The notes: a model not told the origin generated them from the letters alone. DNA of 64,000 bases from Ectothiorhodospiraceae bacterium WFHF3C12 (GCA_013519935.1 JACDUA010000005.1:39581-103580); one strand, 5' to 3'. Shown: positions 27,611-37,659, counted from the stretch's first letter. Translations and numbers: made by a program.

Positions 27611-28390
27611 ATGTCGGCCGATACCGACCAGAATGATGTCGTAAAAATCGCAGGCATTCGAAACGCCTGCGGAGACTGCAGCCTCTACCAGCTCTGTCTC
27701 CCCGTCAGTCTCTCGACGCCTGACGTCGAGCGGCTCGAAAAGATCGTGCAGAAGCGGCGGCCGCTGGGCCGCGGCGACCATCTCTACCGCGCCGGCGATA
27801 CCTTCCGCGCGGTCTACGCCATCAAGGCCGGCTCGATGAAAACGTACACCATCAGTGAGGATGGGGAGGAGCAGGTGACCGGCTTTCACCTGCCCGGCGA
27901 GATGGTGGGGCTCGATGCCATCAATTCCGGAGACCATCCCTGCAGCGCCGTTGCCCTGGAAACCGCCAGCATCTGCGAGATCCCGTTCGACGCCCTGGAG
28001 GATCTGGCCTCCAAGGTGCCGGGGCTGCAGCGCCAGCTGCTGCGCATCATGAGCAAGGAGATCTTCGCCGACCACGAGATGCTCCAGGCGCTGGCCAAGC
28101 GTACCGCCGAAGAGCGCCTGGCGATCGTGCTCTTGAGCCTGTCAGACCGGTTTGCGCGTCGCGGGCTGTCGCCGTATCGATTCCGCCTGACCATGTCCCG
28201 CAGCGATCTCAGCAACTACCTCGGGCTGGCCCCGGAGACCATGAGCCGGCTTTTCAAACGGTTCCACGACAAGGGCTGGATGCGCGGCGAGGGCAAGGAA
28301 GTCGAGCTGTCCAATATCACCGCACTGAGGCTGATGGCCGGCCGCGGCGGGGAAGAGCCGGTAAGCACTGGTCGTCACGGCCACGGATGA
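27611..28390 (+). CDS. fnr: Oxygen-sensing FNR/ANR-type transcriptional regulator
   Basis: This cytoplasmic CRP-family regulator carries an oxygen-labile [4Fe-4S] cluster. The 259-residue protein has Cys20, Cys23, Cys29 and Cys122, exactly the four ligands and numbering of E. coli FNR. The cNMP-type beta roll is followed by a helix-turn-helix whose recognition helix reads LGLAPETMSRLF, with the E-x-x-S-R contact residues for TTGAT half-sites. The C-terminal tail is longer than usual. An FNR-like box before the sqr gene at 39147 is a candidate local target. Confidence 0.93.
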   Translation: MSADTDQNDVVKIAGIRNACGDCSLYQLCLPVSLSTPDVERLEKIVQKRRPLGRGDHLYRAGDTFRAVYAIKAGSMKTYTISEDGEEQVTGFHLPGEMVGLDAINSGDHPCSAVALETASICEIPFDALEDLASKVPGLQRQLLRIMSKEIFADHEMLQALAKRTAEERLAIVLLSLSDRFARRGLSPYRFRLTMSRSDLSNYLGLAPETMSRLFKRFHDKGWMRGEGKEVELSNITALRLMAGRGGEEPVSTGRHGHG

Positions 28391-28399
28391 GCCAGCCGC

Positions 28400-28424
28400 G
28401 GGCGGTGCTCAGCTGGCACCGCCC
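28400..28424. terminator. Stem-loop at the convergent ends of fnr and the small secreted-protein gene
   Basis: A perfect 9-bp stem (28400-28408 with 28416-28424, 7-nt loop) covers the last codons of the minus-strand gene, 10 bp after the fnr stop. There is no T-run on either side. Probably a shared 3' hairpin. Confidence 0.4.
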
Positions 28425-28699
28425 GGATAGTGCCGCCAGTCTCGCGTGCTGCGTTCTATAACCCGCTCCCAGATCAGGATTTCCTCGCGGCCGGGGAACC
28501 GGGTCGCCAGGCCGTGAGCTTCGCGGCGCAGCTCGGTTACCGCCGCCGCCGGGCGCTCGCCGGCGGGCATGGATTGCAGCGCCGCCCACTGGTTCTTGAT
28601 GCGCTCGAGCTCCTCGTTCGCCATCTCGCGGCCCGAGAGTCCCGCCGCCGCGCCCAGCACCGACAGGGCCAGCAGCATGCCGGCAATAGCCTTTTTCAT
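28409..28699 (-). CDS. Small secreted protein of unknown function
   Basis: The 96-residue product starts at ATG 28699 behind GGAGGAG. It has a signal peptide (MKKAIAGMLLALSVLGAAAGLSG). The mature part of about 75 residues is helical and charged: NEELERIKNQWAALQS and a tail ERVIERSTRDWRHYP. No cysteine or known motif is visible. It is convergent with fnr and 192 bp from the sufT gene. Probably periplasmic; function unknown. Confidence 0.65.
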   Translation of the reverse strand: MKKAIAGMLLALSVLGAAAGLSGREMANEELERIKNQWAALQSMPAGERPAAAVTELRREAHGLATRFPGREEILIWERVIERSTRDWRHYPGGAS

Positions 28700-28891
28700 A
28701 CGACTCCTCCTTGACTCGATTTTTTCTGGATACACCGCGTTGGATCGCCGGGCCGCCGCCGAGTTCCGGTCAGTCGGCAGGGCCCGACGAAGGGCAGGCA
28801 ATGACGGCCCACGGGGGGCCGCACGAGAAACGCTTGCGTTGCATACAGCCGGATGCCGTACCCAGGCGGGTTCTCCGAACGGGAAAGGCCT

Positions 28892-29440
28892 CTACATCAT
28901 GCCGGTCTGGAGCTTCGCGGCGTCCGACATCATGTCGAAGCTCCAGGGCGGGTCGAAGACCATCTCCACCTGGACGTCCTCTACCGTGGGGACCTGCAGC
29001 ACCTTTTCCTTGACGTCGTAGGCGAGGATGTCACCCATGCCGCAGCCGGGCGCCGTCAGCGTCATCTCGATGTCCACCCGGCGCGTCCCGTCGTCCCGCC
29101 CGGCGATCTCGCACTTGTAGATCAGGCCGAGCTCGACGATGTTCACGGGTATCTCCGGGTCGTAGCACTGGCGCATCTGGTCCCAGACCAGCTCCTCCAC
29201 GTCGCGATCGGAGGCGTCGTCGGGCAGCTGCGGCGGCTCGGTGGGTTCCCGGCCGATAGCGTCGGCGTCCTTGCCGTCGATACGGAACAGGTTCCCCTGG
29301 ATGTAGATCGTGTAGCTGCCGCCCAGGGACTGCGTGATCACGCCTTCGGCGCCCTTGGGAATGACGCCGGTGTCCCCCGTGGGAATCAGGGCGGCATCGC
29401 AGTCGCGTTCGAAAACGACCGGCTCGTTCTGGCTGTACAT
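28892..29440 (-). CDS. sufT: Fe-S cluster assembly factor SufT (DUF59/MIP18 family)
   Basis: SufT proteins help mature Fe-S proteins when demand is high. The 182-residue protein has the SufT-specific N-terminal region (TGDTGVIPKGAEGVITQSLGG split around residues 21-42). A MIP18/DUF59 domain follows, with QMRQCYDPEIPVNIVELGLIY and the conserved TAPGCGMGDI cysteine. ATG 29440 follows GGAGG; an extra 13 residues upstream lack a signal. It stands alone here rather than in a suf operon, near the Fe-S regulator fnr. Confidence 0.9.
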   Translation of the reverse strand: MYSQNEPVVFERDCDAALIPTGDTGVIPKGAEGVITQSLGGSYTIYIQGNLFRIDGKDADAIGREPTEPPQLPDDASDRDVEELVWDQMRQCYDPEIPVNIVELGLIYKCEIAGRDDGTRRVDIEMTLTAPGCGMGDILAYDVKEKVLQVPTVEDVQVEMVFDPPWSFDMMSDAAKLQTGMM

Positions 29441-29656
29441 GACACCTCCGGGATCCCGGGCCCGCCCGACGGCGGGCACTCGCCGTGCGCCCGCTTTAAA
29501 GGCGGATATTCGGGAAATGTTTACCTCGATACTGGGTTATTCTACCAACGATCGGCTCGCCGGGGTAAGCGCGTGCCGCTGGGATAGGCTGCCGTTGTTC
29601 TTGCCCCGCCCCGCGCCCGGGCCTCAGAATGCGGCTGAGCAGCAGGAGGATTGGCG

Positions 29657-30817
29657 ATGACGGGCCGCGAGCGCTGGCGGGTGGCGGTGCTGCCTGGGGA
29701 CGGCATAGGTCCCGAAGTCATGGCGGAGGCCGTCAGGGCACTCGAGGCGCTGTCAGGTTCCGGCGGGCCGGACATGGAGCTGGTCCATTTCGAATGGCCC
29801 TCCACCGCCTATCACGCCACGCATGGGCGCATGTGGCCCGAGGACTGGCGCGAGCAGCTCGCCGCCTTCGACTGCATCCTTCTCGGCGCCCTGGGCGACC
29901 CCGGTCCCGCCTCGGATGCGGCGCGCTATGTGCTCAGCGACGCCGTGTCCCTCTCGCCATTGCTGAATATCCGCAAGGGGTTCGATCAATGGGCCTGCGA
30001 GCGCCCGGCGGTGCGGCTGCCGGGTGCGCCCCAGTTTCTGGCCGACCCCCGCGCCGAAGAGCTCGACATGCTGGTGGTTCGAGAGAACAGCGAGGGTGAA
30101 TATGTCGGGCAGGGTGGCCGTCTGGCCGCCGGGACCGAGCGGGAGATCGCCACCCAGGTGGAGGTCTTCACCCGTCGCGGCGCCGAGCGCATCTTCCGCC
30201 ACGCCTTCGAGCAGGCCCGTCTGCGCGCCGAGGCCCGTCAGCGCGGCGTCAAGGCCATGCGCAGCTTCACGTTGCCCGGGGGCGGCACATCCGCGGCGCA
30301 GGTATGTCTCATTACCAAACGTAATGCCCTGCGCTTCTGGGGTGAGATGTACACCGAGGTGTTCGCGGACGTGGCCGCGGGCTATCCGGACATCGCCACC
30401 CACCACGAGCTTATCGATGCCGCGTGCATGAAGTTCGTCACCGCGCCCTGGCAGTTCGACGTCGTCGTGGCCAGCAACCTGCAGGGAGACATACTGACGG
30501 ACCTCGCGGCGGTGCTTACCGGCGGCATGGGGATAGCGCCGTCGTGCAACCTCAATCCCTCCGATCGCCGTCAGCCGCCCATGTTCGAGCCCACCCACGG
30601 CAGCGCGCCGGATATCGCGGGTCAGAACAGGGCCGGACCGACGGCCATGCTGCTGACGGCGGCGATGATGCTGGACTGGATGGGGGTGGAAGACCCGCGC
30701 GCCGCCGAGGCGGCCCGCCGGCTCACCGGCGCGGTGGGCGAGGACCTGGCGGCGAATGGCAGCAGCACCCGATCCACCCGCGAGGTGGGCGAGGCGGTTC
30801 TGCATAGATTGCAGTAA
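29657..30817 (+). CDS. Tartrate/D-malate dehydrogenase-like enzyme (isocitrate/isopropylmalate dehydrogenase family)
   Basis: This NAD(P)-dependent, metal-requiring enzyme family oxidises and decarboxylates 2-hydroxy acids. The 386-residue protein shows VAVLPGDGIGPEV, the substrate-loop VVRENSEGEYVGQGG that resembles tartrate dehydrogenases, the catalytic region around DVVVASNLQGDILTDL and [17 protein letters not shown] 29657 has AGGAGG 7 nt upstream; a TTG 6 nt earlier is less likely. It is first in a plus-strand set with a class III aminotransferase and a second family member. The exact substrate is uncertain. Confidence 0.8.
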   Translation: MTGRERWRVAVLPGDGIGPEVMAEAVRALEALSGSGGPDMELVHFEWPSTAYHATHGRMWPEDWREQLAAFDCILLGALGDPGPASDAARYVLSDAVSLSPLLNIRKGFDQWACERPAVRLPGAPQFLADPRAEELDMLVVRENSEGEYVGQGGRLAAGTEREIATQVEVFTRRGAERIFRHAFEQARLRAEARQRGVKAMRSFTLPGGGTSAAQVCLITKRNALRFWGEMYTEVFADVAAGYPDIATHHELIDAACMKFVTAPWQFDVVVASNLQGDILTDLAAVLTGGMGIAPSCNLNPSDRRQPPMFEPTHGSAPDIAGQNRAGPTAMLLTAAMMLDWMGVEDPRAAEAARRLTGAVGEDLAANGSSTRSTREVGEAVLHRLQ

Positions 30818-30882
30818 TTCGGTCCCGGCGACGGTCGCCGGGGCATGGCGGGATATCGAGGCCGACTCACAGGAGATCGCAT

Positions 30883-32151
30883 ATGAGTGCGCACACCGGA
30901 CACCTTTCACCGCTACTCAAGCAGTCCACCGGCATCACGGCGGTGCGAGGCGAAGGGTGCTATCTCTTCGACGAGCGCGGCGAGCGCTACCTCGACTTCA
31001 CCTCCGGCATCGGCGTGCTCAGCACCGGTCATTGCCACCCCAAGGTGGTCCAGGCGGCGCAGGAGCAGGTGGGCTCGCTGATCCACGGCCAGTACGCCAT
31101 CGTCAAGCACCCGAGCATCCTGAAGCTGGCGGAGAAGCTTGGCGATCTCATGCCCGGCGACATCGACAGTTTCTTCTTCTCCAACGCGGGGACCGAGGCC
31201 ATCGAGGGCGCTTTGCGGTTGTGCCGCCAGGCGACGGGTAAACCCAACATGATCGTCTTCCGGGGTGGTTTCCACGGCCGGACCATGGGGGCGCTGTCCA
31301 TGACCACCTCCAGCGCCCCGATCCGCGCGGGTCTGCAGCCCATGATGGGTGGCGTCGTCGTCGCCCCGTTTCCGGACACCTTCTGGTACGGCTGGGACGA
31401 GGAGACCACGACCCGGTTCTGTCTGCGCGAGATCGATCACATCCTCCAGACCTATAGCGTCCCGGGGGAGACCGCCGGCATGCTGCTGGAGCCGGTCCAG
31501 GGCGAGTCTGGCTACATCCCGGCCAACAAGGCCTTCGTCCAGGGGCTCAAGGAGCGCTGCGAGAAGCACGGCATCCTGTTGGTCATGGACGAGGTCCAGT
31601 CGGGCAACGGCAGGACCGGATCCTACTGGGGCCATGATCCTTTCGACGTGCAGCCGGATATCATCGTTACCGCGAAGGGGCTGGCGAGCGGCTTCCCGCT
31701 GTCGGCAATGGGGGCCTCCGACGCATTGATGAGCCAGGGCTGGATGGGTTCCCAGGGCGGAACCTACGGGGGCAACCCGGTGGCCTGCGCGGCGGCCCTG
31801 GCCACCATAGACGTAATCCACGGGGAGGGGCTGGTGGACAACGCCCGGGAGCAGGGCGCCCACCTTCGTGGCCGGCTCGAGGATCTGGCCACCCGCTACC
31901 CCGAGATCGCCGACGTGCGCGGCATGGGGCTCATGCAGGGGGCGTACATGGTCGATGGCGAGGGCAAGCCCGATGGGGACCGCGCGATGCGCCTGCTCAA
32001 GGCCTGCGAAGAGCGCGGTCTGCTGCTGATCCGCTGTGGCGCCTATGGCGGTCAGGTGGTGCGCTGGCTACCACCGCTGCTGGTCAGCCGCGAGCAGGTG
32101 GACTTCGCCGTGGATACCTTTGAAGAGGCTCTCGAGGAAACTGCCGGGTGA
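30883..32151 (+). CDS. Class III PLP aminotransferase (GABA/acetylornithine type)
   Basis: The 422-residue cytosolic transaminase has FFFSNAGTEAIEGALRL, FRGGFHGRT, the PLP-contacting VMDEVQSGNGRTG and the lysine motif TAKGLASGFPLSAMG. These features fit omega-amino-acid transaminases such as GabT. It starts after AGGAGA 66 bp behind the tartrate-dehydrogenase-like gene and ends 6 bp before a second dehydrogenase gene, so an operon is likely. A succinate-semialdehyde-like dehydrogenase lies nearby, supporting omega-amino acid breakdown. Substrate not proven. Confidence 0.85.
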   Translation: MSAHTGHLSPLLKQSTGITAVRGEGCYLFDERGERYLDFTSGIGVLSTGHCHPKVVQAAQEQVGSLIHGQYAIVKHPSILKLAEKLGDLMPGDIDSFFFSNAGTEAIEGALRLCRQATGKPNMIVFRGGFHGRTMGALSMTTSSAPIRAGLQPMMGGVVVAPFPDTFWYGWDEETTTRFCLREIDHILQTYSVPGETAGMLLEPVQGESGYIPANKAFVQGLKERCEKHGILLVMDEVQSGNGRTGSYWGHDPFDVQPDIIVTAKGLASGFPLSAMGASDALMSQGWMGSQGGTYGGNPVACAAALATIDVIHGEGLVDNAREQGAHLRGRLEDLATRYPEIADVRGMGLMQGAYMVDGEGKPDGDRAMRLLKACEERGLLLIRCGAYGGQVVRWLPPLLVSREQVDFAVDTFEEALEETAG

Positions 32152-32157
32152 GGTGAC

Positions 32158-33165
<1,008 letters not shown>

Positions 33166-33262
33166 CGGGACGCGTTCCCGTTCCGCCGCCGTCGGAGCGG
33201 GTCCCTGACCGCGAATCCTCTTTCCCGGCGGGGTTTGTTTTCGTCCGCCTATCGGCGGCCGA

Positions 33263-33294
33263 GTTACTTTCCTTGATCGCGCAAGGAAAGTAAC
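33263..33294. repeat. Perfect 13-bp hairpin in the repeat element
   Basis: GTTACTTTCCTTG (33263-33275) and its exact complement (33282-33294) enclose ATCGCG. This is the recognisable core of the element. Confidence 0.75.
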
Positions 33295-33320
33295 CAAAGG
33301 AAGCGCGGCCCACTTGCTGG

Positions 33321-33347
33321 CCGGGTGGTGGCTTTGCCACCACCCGG
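33321..33347. repeat. Perfect 12-bp hairpin in the repeat element
   Basis: CCGGGTGGTGGC (33321-33332) pairs exactly with 33336-33347 around a TTT loop. It is a strong RNA hairpin 26 bp downstream of the first one. Confidence 0.75.
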
Positions 33348-33781
33348 TGCCCTGTGCTTCCCGGCGATCAGCGGGGGATTGAAGACATCCTGCTGGAGCG
33401 CCGGATACCGCAAGCCGCGACCGGGGGAGGATCGCGGAGGGTCTTCGTAGCTGAACGGCTGACAGGCCGTCCGTGGCCTGACAGCCGACGCGCGTCGTCC
33501 GTGACGCGCCCCTCCACTTGCGTTCCGGGCCTGATCCACTGATCACTGCGATGCTCGGCCAGCAAAGGGCAAGGGGCTGGCAGCAGCTGAGCTTTGAGAT
33601 CACCCACCAATCCATTCGAAGTCGGCAGACGTCCATTTGTCGAAATAGCGTATCGGAGGGCCCTGTCCCCTCTTGCCGCGCCGAGCATCGAACGAAGCTG
33701 CGGTTCGCGGCCAGGGGCCGCTCCTACAAACGCGGGAGGATGCCGCGGGCCGCAGTGGCGGCCCGCGGTCCGGAGATCTCC

Positions 33782-35233
33782 CTACGCGCCCCGTGGCACC
33801 GTCTGCACCTCGACGAAGTCGAACAGGCCCTCCAGGCCGCCCTCCCGGCCGTAGCCGGACTCCAGCATGCCGCCGAAGGGAGCCTCGGGTGTGGGGCCCG
33901 TGCCGGTGTTGTGACCCACGTGGCCGAAGTGCAGGCGGGGGATCACCCGACCTGCGACCTCGTCGCTGCCGGTGAACAGGTAGGCCGCCAGGCCGAACTC
34001 GGTATCATTGGCCATGGTCACGGCCTCCTCCTCCGAGTCGAACTCCATGATCGGCACCAGCGGGCCGAAGGTCTCCTCCCGGGCGCAGAGCATTTCGCCG
34101 GTGACGCCGCGCAGCACCGTCGGCGGGTGGTAGCCGCCCCAGTCGTTTTCCAGCTCGCCCGGATCCTGCCCGGTCACCCGCTCGGCGCCCTTGTCCATGG
34201 CGTCCCGCACGTGCCGGCGTACCTTCTGGTAGCCGTTGCGGTCGATGAGCGGACCGATGTCCGTGTCCGGTTCCAGGCCGTCGCCGACCTTGAGGCGGTT
34301 GGCCCGTTCCGCCACCTTGTCCGCGAAGGCCTGGGAAACACTGCGGTGGGCCAGAATCCGGTTGGAGCACACGCAGGTCTGGCCGCCGCCACGGAACTTG
34401 TTGGCCATGAGGTTATCGGCCGCTGCGTCCAGGTCTGCGTCCTCGAAAACCAGGAAGGGGGCGTTGCCGCCCAGCTCCAGGGTCAGCCGTTTGACCTGGT
34501 CGGCGGTCTTGCGGATCAGGTCCTTGCCCACGCCGGTGGAGCCGGTGAAGCTCATGACCGTCACGCGCGGATCCTCGCACAGGGCGTCGCCTATCGTGCC
34601 CGCCGGGCCGATGACCAGGTTGGTCTTGCCCCTGGGCAGCTTCACCTCCCGCTCCAGCAACGTGAACAGTGCGATCATGGTGAGCGGCGTCTTGGACGAG
34701 GGTTTGATTACGCTGGGCGTGTCCGCCGCCAGGGCCGCCGAGAGCTTCTTGGCGATCATGCCGATGGGAAAGTTCCAGGGGGTCAACAGGGCCGCGACGC
34801 CGGCGGGCCGGAAGTGGACGGTCCAGGTGCAGTCCTTGGGCCGTTCCTCCAGCACCCGCGGTTTGAGCTCGTCGACGTGCTCGGCGCAGTAGCGGAAGAA
34901 ACCCGCTGCGTAGTCCACTTCGCCCTGGGCCTCCTTCCACGGCTTGCCGTGTTCCAGAGTGAGAATGCGGCCCAACTCTTCGCGGTTGTCCTGCAGGGCC
35001 TGGACGATGTCGCGCAACCACTGGCGCCGGGTGTCCAGGGAAGCCGGTTCGTTCAGTGCCGCCTGGGCCGCGGCCACGGCCCGGTCGGTCTCGGCCCGGC
35101 CCATGGAGGCCACCTCGGCGAGCAGCTCACCGTTGGCCGGATTGTGCACGGCGAGGGTGTCGCCGCCGTCGGCACCGGTCCAGTCCCCGCCGATGTAGCC
35201 CTTGAGCTCGGGCAGCAGTGGCGATTCGATCAT
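33782..35233 (-). CDS. NAD(P)-dependent aldehyde dehydrogenase, succinate-semialdehyde type
   Basis: The 483-residue length, the region around LLTPWNFPIGMIAKK, the SFTGSTGVGK loop, LELGGNAPFLVFEDAD with the general-base Glu, and the catalytic cysteine in GGGQTCVCSNR match GabD-type enzymes. It converts a semialdehyde to the acid. The frame reaches far upstream, but ATG 35233 follows GAGGA and begins the family's N-terminus. It lies last in a minus-strand set behind an amidase and a 2-hydroxyacid dehydrogenase, convergent with the aminotransferase operon. Confidence 0.88.
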   Translation of the reverse strand: MIESPLLPELKGYIGGDWTGADGGDTLAVHNPANGELLAEVASMGRAETDRAVAAAQAALNEPASLDTRRQWLRDIVQALQDNREELGRILTLEHGKPWKEAQGEVDYAAGFFRYCAEHVDELKPRVLEERPKDCTWTVHFRPAGVAALLTPWNFPIGMIAKKLSAALAADTPSVIKPSSKTPLTMIALFTLLEREVKLPRGKTNLVIGPAGTIGDALCEDPRVTVMSFTGSTGVGKDLIRKTADQVKRLTLELGGNAPFLVFEDADLDAAADNLMANKFRGGGQTCVCSNRILAHRSVSQAFADKVAERANRLKVGDGLEPDTDIGPLIDRNGYQKVRRHVRDAMDKGAERVTGQDPGELENDWGGYHPPTVLRGVTGEMLCAREETFGPLVPIMEFDSEEEAVTMANDTEFGLAAYLFTGSDEVAGRVIPRLHFGHVGHNTGTGPTPEAPFGGMLESGYGREGGLEGLFDFVEVQTVPRGA

Positions 35234-35256
35234 GGTCTCTCTCCTCATGTATCCGT

Positions 35257-36657
35257 TTACAGCGTCGGCCGGCGGTCCGTCAGGGGCGCCGCCGACTGGT
35301 AGGCGTGGGCCGCGCGCAGCACCGCCGCGTCGGCATGCCGGGCACCGACGAACTGGACGCCGATGGGCAGCCCGGCCTCCGTGAAGCCGCAGGGCACGGA
35401 ACACCCGGGTTGTCCCGTCATGTTGAACGGGTAGGTGAACGGCGTCCAGCTGGGCCAGCGCGGATCGTGCCAGCCATCGGGCACTTCCAGCCCGGCCGTG
35501 AAGGCGGGTATGGGCAGCGTCGGCGTGACCAGCAGGTCGAAGCGCCGGTGGAACAGCTCCATGCGCTCGATCAGTGCCGCGCGCTGATTCATGGCGCCCA
35601 GGTAGTCGAGCATGGACAGGGACTCCCGGGCTTCCGCGGCTTCGATCAGGCTGGGATCCATCTGCGCGCGCTGCTCGGGGGTGACGTCGCGCAAGGCGTT
35701 GGCCGCCCCCCCGAAGAACAGGATGTCGAAGGCGGCGCGTGGATCCTCGAAACCCGGGTCGATCTCTTCCACCCGGGCGCCGAGGTCTTCGAGCACCCGC
35801 ACCGCCCGGCGCACCGACGCGGCGATCTCCGGGTCCACGTGGACGAAACCGAGATCCGGACTGTATGCGACGCGCCAGCCGTTGATGCCGCCCTCGAGCG
35901 CTTCGAGGAAATCCATGTCGTTGGCCGCCAGCGTCGTGTCCCGGACGTCGGGCTCGCACATGACGTTCATGAGCAGGGCCGCGTCCTCCACGGTCCAGGT
36001 CATCGGGCCGGGGTGGGCCAGAGGCGCGAAGGCGCTGGCCGGCCACATGGGGACCCGGCCCAGGGTCGGCTTGTGCCCGACCAGCCCGGAGAAGCCGGCC
36101 GGAATGCGAATGGAGCCGCCGGCGTCGGTGCCCAGTGCCAGCGGGGACATGCCGAGCGGCACCGCGGCGGCGCTGCCGCCGCTGGAACCGCCCGCGGTCC
36201 GGGTCGGATCGAACGGATTACTGGTGACGCCGAACAGCGGGCTGTCGGTGACGCCTTTCCAGCCGAATTCCGGTGTGGTGGTCCGGCCGGTGGGCACGAA
36301 GCCCTGGCGGCGCAGGGCCGCGATCACCGGCGCGTCGGTCTCGCCGGGGGTGTCCGGTATGATCGCCGAGCCCTTGCGGTTGGGCCAGTCGCGGGTGGCG
36401 AACATGTCCTTGATACCCAGTGGGATGCCGTCGAGCGGCCCCAGTGGGGTGAGGCGGTTGAAGCGCTCCTCTGATCTGCGCGCCGCCTCCAGGGTGGTCT
36501 CCTCGTCCAGGAAACAGTAGGCGTTGACGCTGTCGTTATAGCGATTGATCCGCTCCAGACAGGCCCTGGTGGCCTCCACCGGCGAGAGCTCGCCCTCCCG
36601 GTAGAGCGTTGCCAGCTCCAAGGCGGTCAGTTCGGCCGGATCAGTGGCTTGGGACAT
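35257..36657 (-). CDS. Amidase (amidase-signature family)
   Basis: The 466-residue hydrolase has the Ser-cisSer-Lys triad at Lys83 (GIKDMF), Ser158 (AGGSSGGS) and Ser182 (DAGGSIRIP). The spacings of 75 and 24 residues are those of characterised family members. It has no signal peptide. It cleaves an unknown amide and could release the amino acid used by neighbouring transaminases. It is 6 bp downstream of the hydroxyacid dehydrogenase and 23 bp upstream of the aldehyde dehydrogenase gene. GatA is excluded because gatB/gatC are not present. Confidence 0.88.
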   Translation of the reverse strand: MSQATDPAELTALELATLYREGELSPVEATRACLERINRYNDSVNAYCFLDEETTLEAARRSEERFNRLTPLGPLDGIPLGIKDMFATRDWPNRKGSAIIPDTPGETDAPVIAALRRQGFVPTGRTTTPEFGWKGVTDSPLFGVTSNPFDPTRTAGGSSGGSAAAVPLGMSPLALGTDAGGSIRIPAGFSGLVGHKPTLGRVPMWPASAFAPLAHPGPMTWTVEDAALLMNVMCEPDVRDTTLAANDMDFLEALEGGINGWRVAYSPDLGFVHVDPEIAASVRRAVRVLEDLGARVEEIDPGFEDPRAAFDILFFGGAANALRDVTPEQRAQMDPSLIEAAEARESLSMLDYLGAMNQRAALIERMELFHRRFDLLVTPTLPIPAFTAGLEVPDGWHDPRWPSWTPFTYPFNMTGQPGCSVPCGFTEAGLPIGVQFVGARHADAAVLRAAHAYQSAAPLTDRRPTL

Positions 36658-36663
36658 AGGGAC

Positions 36664-37659
36664 CTACTCCTGGTCGGGTGGAACGTAGCCGCGCTGCTTG
36701 TCGACGATGTTGAACAGCGCCTGCCCGTCGCGCCAGCGGCTGAAATTGGCAATGAATTGTTCCGAGAGCGCCGCTTTCCAGCCGATGAAGTCGCCGGCCA
36801 TGTGAGCGGTGAGCATGGTATTCGGTGCCGTCCACAACGGATGGTCCGGCGGCAGCGGCTCCTCTTCGAACACGTCCAGGGCCGCGCCGGCGATGCTTCC
36901 GTCTCCCAGGGCCGTCACCAGGTCGTCGGTGACGACGATGGGACCGCGCCCGATGTTGATCAGCCGGGCGGAGCGCTGCATCGCCCGGAACGCGCGCCGG
37001 TCGAACAGGCCCCGGGTACCCTCGGTAAGCGGCGCGGCGATGACCACGAAATCGTAATCTCCGACCACCTCCAGCAATCCGCCGGAGGCATGGATGCTGC
37101 CGAAGTCGTCGTCCCCGGGGCGTTCCCGGCTCGCCATGCCATCCACGTTGAGGCCCATGGCGCGGCAAAGCCGCGCGATCTGCCGGCCAATGGAGCCGGC
37201 TCCGACGACCAGTACCCGTTGGCCGGCCACCCGCTCGGTGTCGCGGTGTTGCCAGCGCCGCTCGCGCTGGAGGTCGAAGGAGCGCAGGAAGTCCTTGGCG
37301 AACAGGGTGATGGCGCCGATAACGTACTCGGCGATGGTGCGGTCGAAGATGCCCCGGGCGTTGGTCACCGGAATATCGCTGTTGCGCACCGGCTCTATCA
37401 ATACGGCGTCCACGCCGGCGCTGGTGGCATGGATCCACTCGAGATGCTCGGCGCTGGACCAGGCCTCGTCCAGCAGCCCGGTGCGGAAATCGGTGACCAT
37501 GAGCACGCGGGCGTCGGTGAGCGCCCCGCGGAGACTGGTGAGGTCATCGGCGTGCCGGACCTGGGCGATCTCGAACAGCGGTTCGAGTCCAGGCGGCAGG
37601 GGCTCGCCCTCGGCCGTGAGGACCGCCACGACCGGGTCCGGGCCGTGCGTGGAAGACAT
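36664..37659 (-). CDS. D-isomer-specific 2-hydroxyacid dehydrogenase
   Basis: The 331-residue enzyme has the NAD Rossmann motif VVGAGSIGRQIA in the middle. The catalytic Arg is in NIGRGPIVV, the Glu in FEEEPLPPDHPLW and the His in LTAHMAGDF. This arrangement fits the glyoxylate/hydroxypyruvate-reductase branch. It heads a three-gene minus-strand set (with amidase and aldehyde dehydrogenase) and is divergent from an aminotransferase gene across 173 bp. The substrate is a 2-oxo/2-hydroxy acid of unknown identity. Confidence 0.85.
   Translation of the reverse strand: MSSTHGPDPVVAVLTAEGEPLPPGLEPLFEIAQVRHADDLTSLRGALTDARVLMVTDFRTGLLDEAWSSAEHLEWIHATSAGVDAVLIEPVRNSDIPVTNARGIFDRTIAEYVIGAITLFAKDFLRSFDLQRERRWQHRDTERVAGQRVLVVGAGSIGRQIARLCRAMGLNVDGMASRERPGDDDFGSIHASGGLLEVVGDYDFVVIAAPLTEGTRGLFDRRAFRAMQRSARLINIGRGPIVVTDDLVTALGDGSIAGAALDVFEEEPLPPDHPLWTAPNTMLTAHMAGDFIGWKAALSEQFIANFSRWRDGQALFNIVDKQRGYVPPDQE

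Larger units (their letters stand above)
33166..33781. repeat. REP-flanked non-coding repeat element
   Basis: No gene is supported in this 616-bp gap between convergent genes. A REP-like unit reads GTCGGAGCGGGTCCCTGACC at about 33194-33213 on the plus strand. A second REP-like unit lies on the minus strand at about 33697-33731 (GTAGGAGCGGCCCCTGGCCG type). Between them are two perfect hairpins, described separately, and an imperfect one around 33450-33490 (GGCTGACAGGCC with GGCCTGACAGCC). The open frames have no ribosome sites. The GAGTTACTTTCC core resembles a repeat I recall being scattered through many gammaproteobacterial genomes. Confidence 0.55.

Noticed and set aside
27611..28390. Reading the FNR gene as a CRP-type cAMP regulator
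   Set aside because: All four Fe-S cysteines and the E-x-x-S-R recognition helix are those of FNR, and the cAMP-contact pattern is absent.
33264..33688. Short open frames on both strands in the REP-flanked element
   Set aside because: They lack ribosome sites, overlap perfect hairpins and have no protein-like pattern; the region is better explained as non-coding repeat.
35257..36657. Amidase as GatA of the tRNA amidotransferase
   Set aside because: No gatB or gatC is near, and the gene is embedded with catabolic dehydrogenases.
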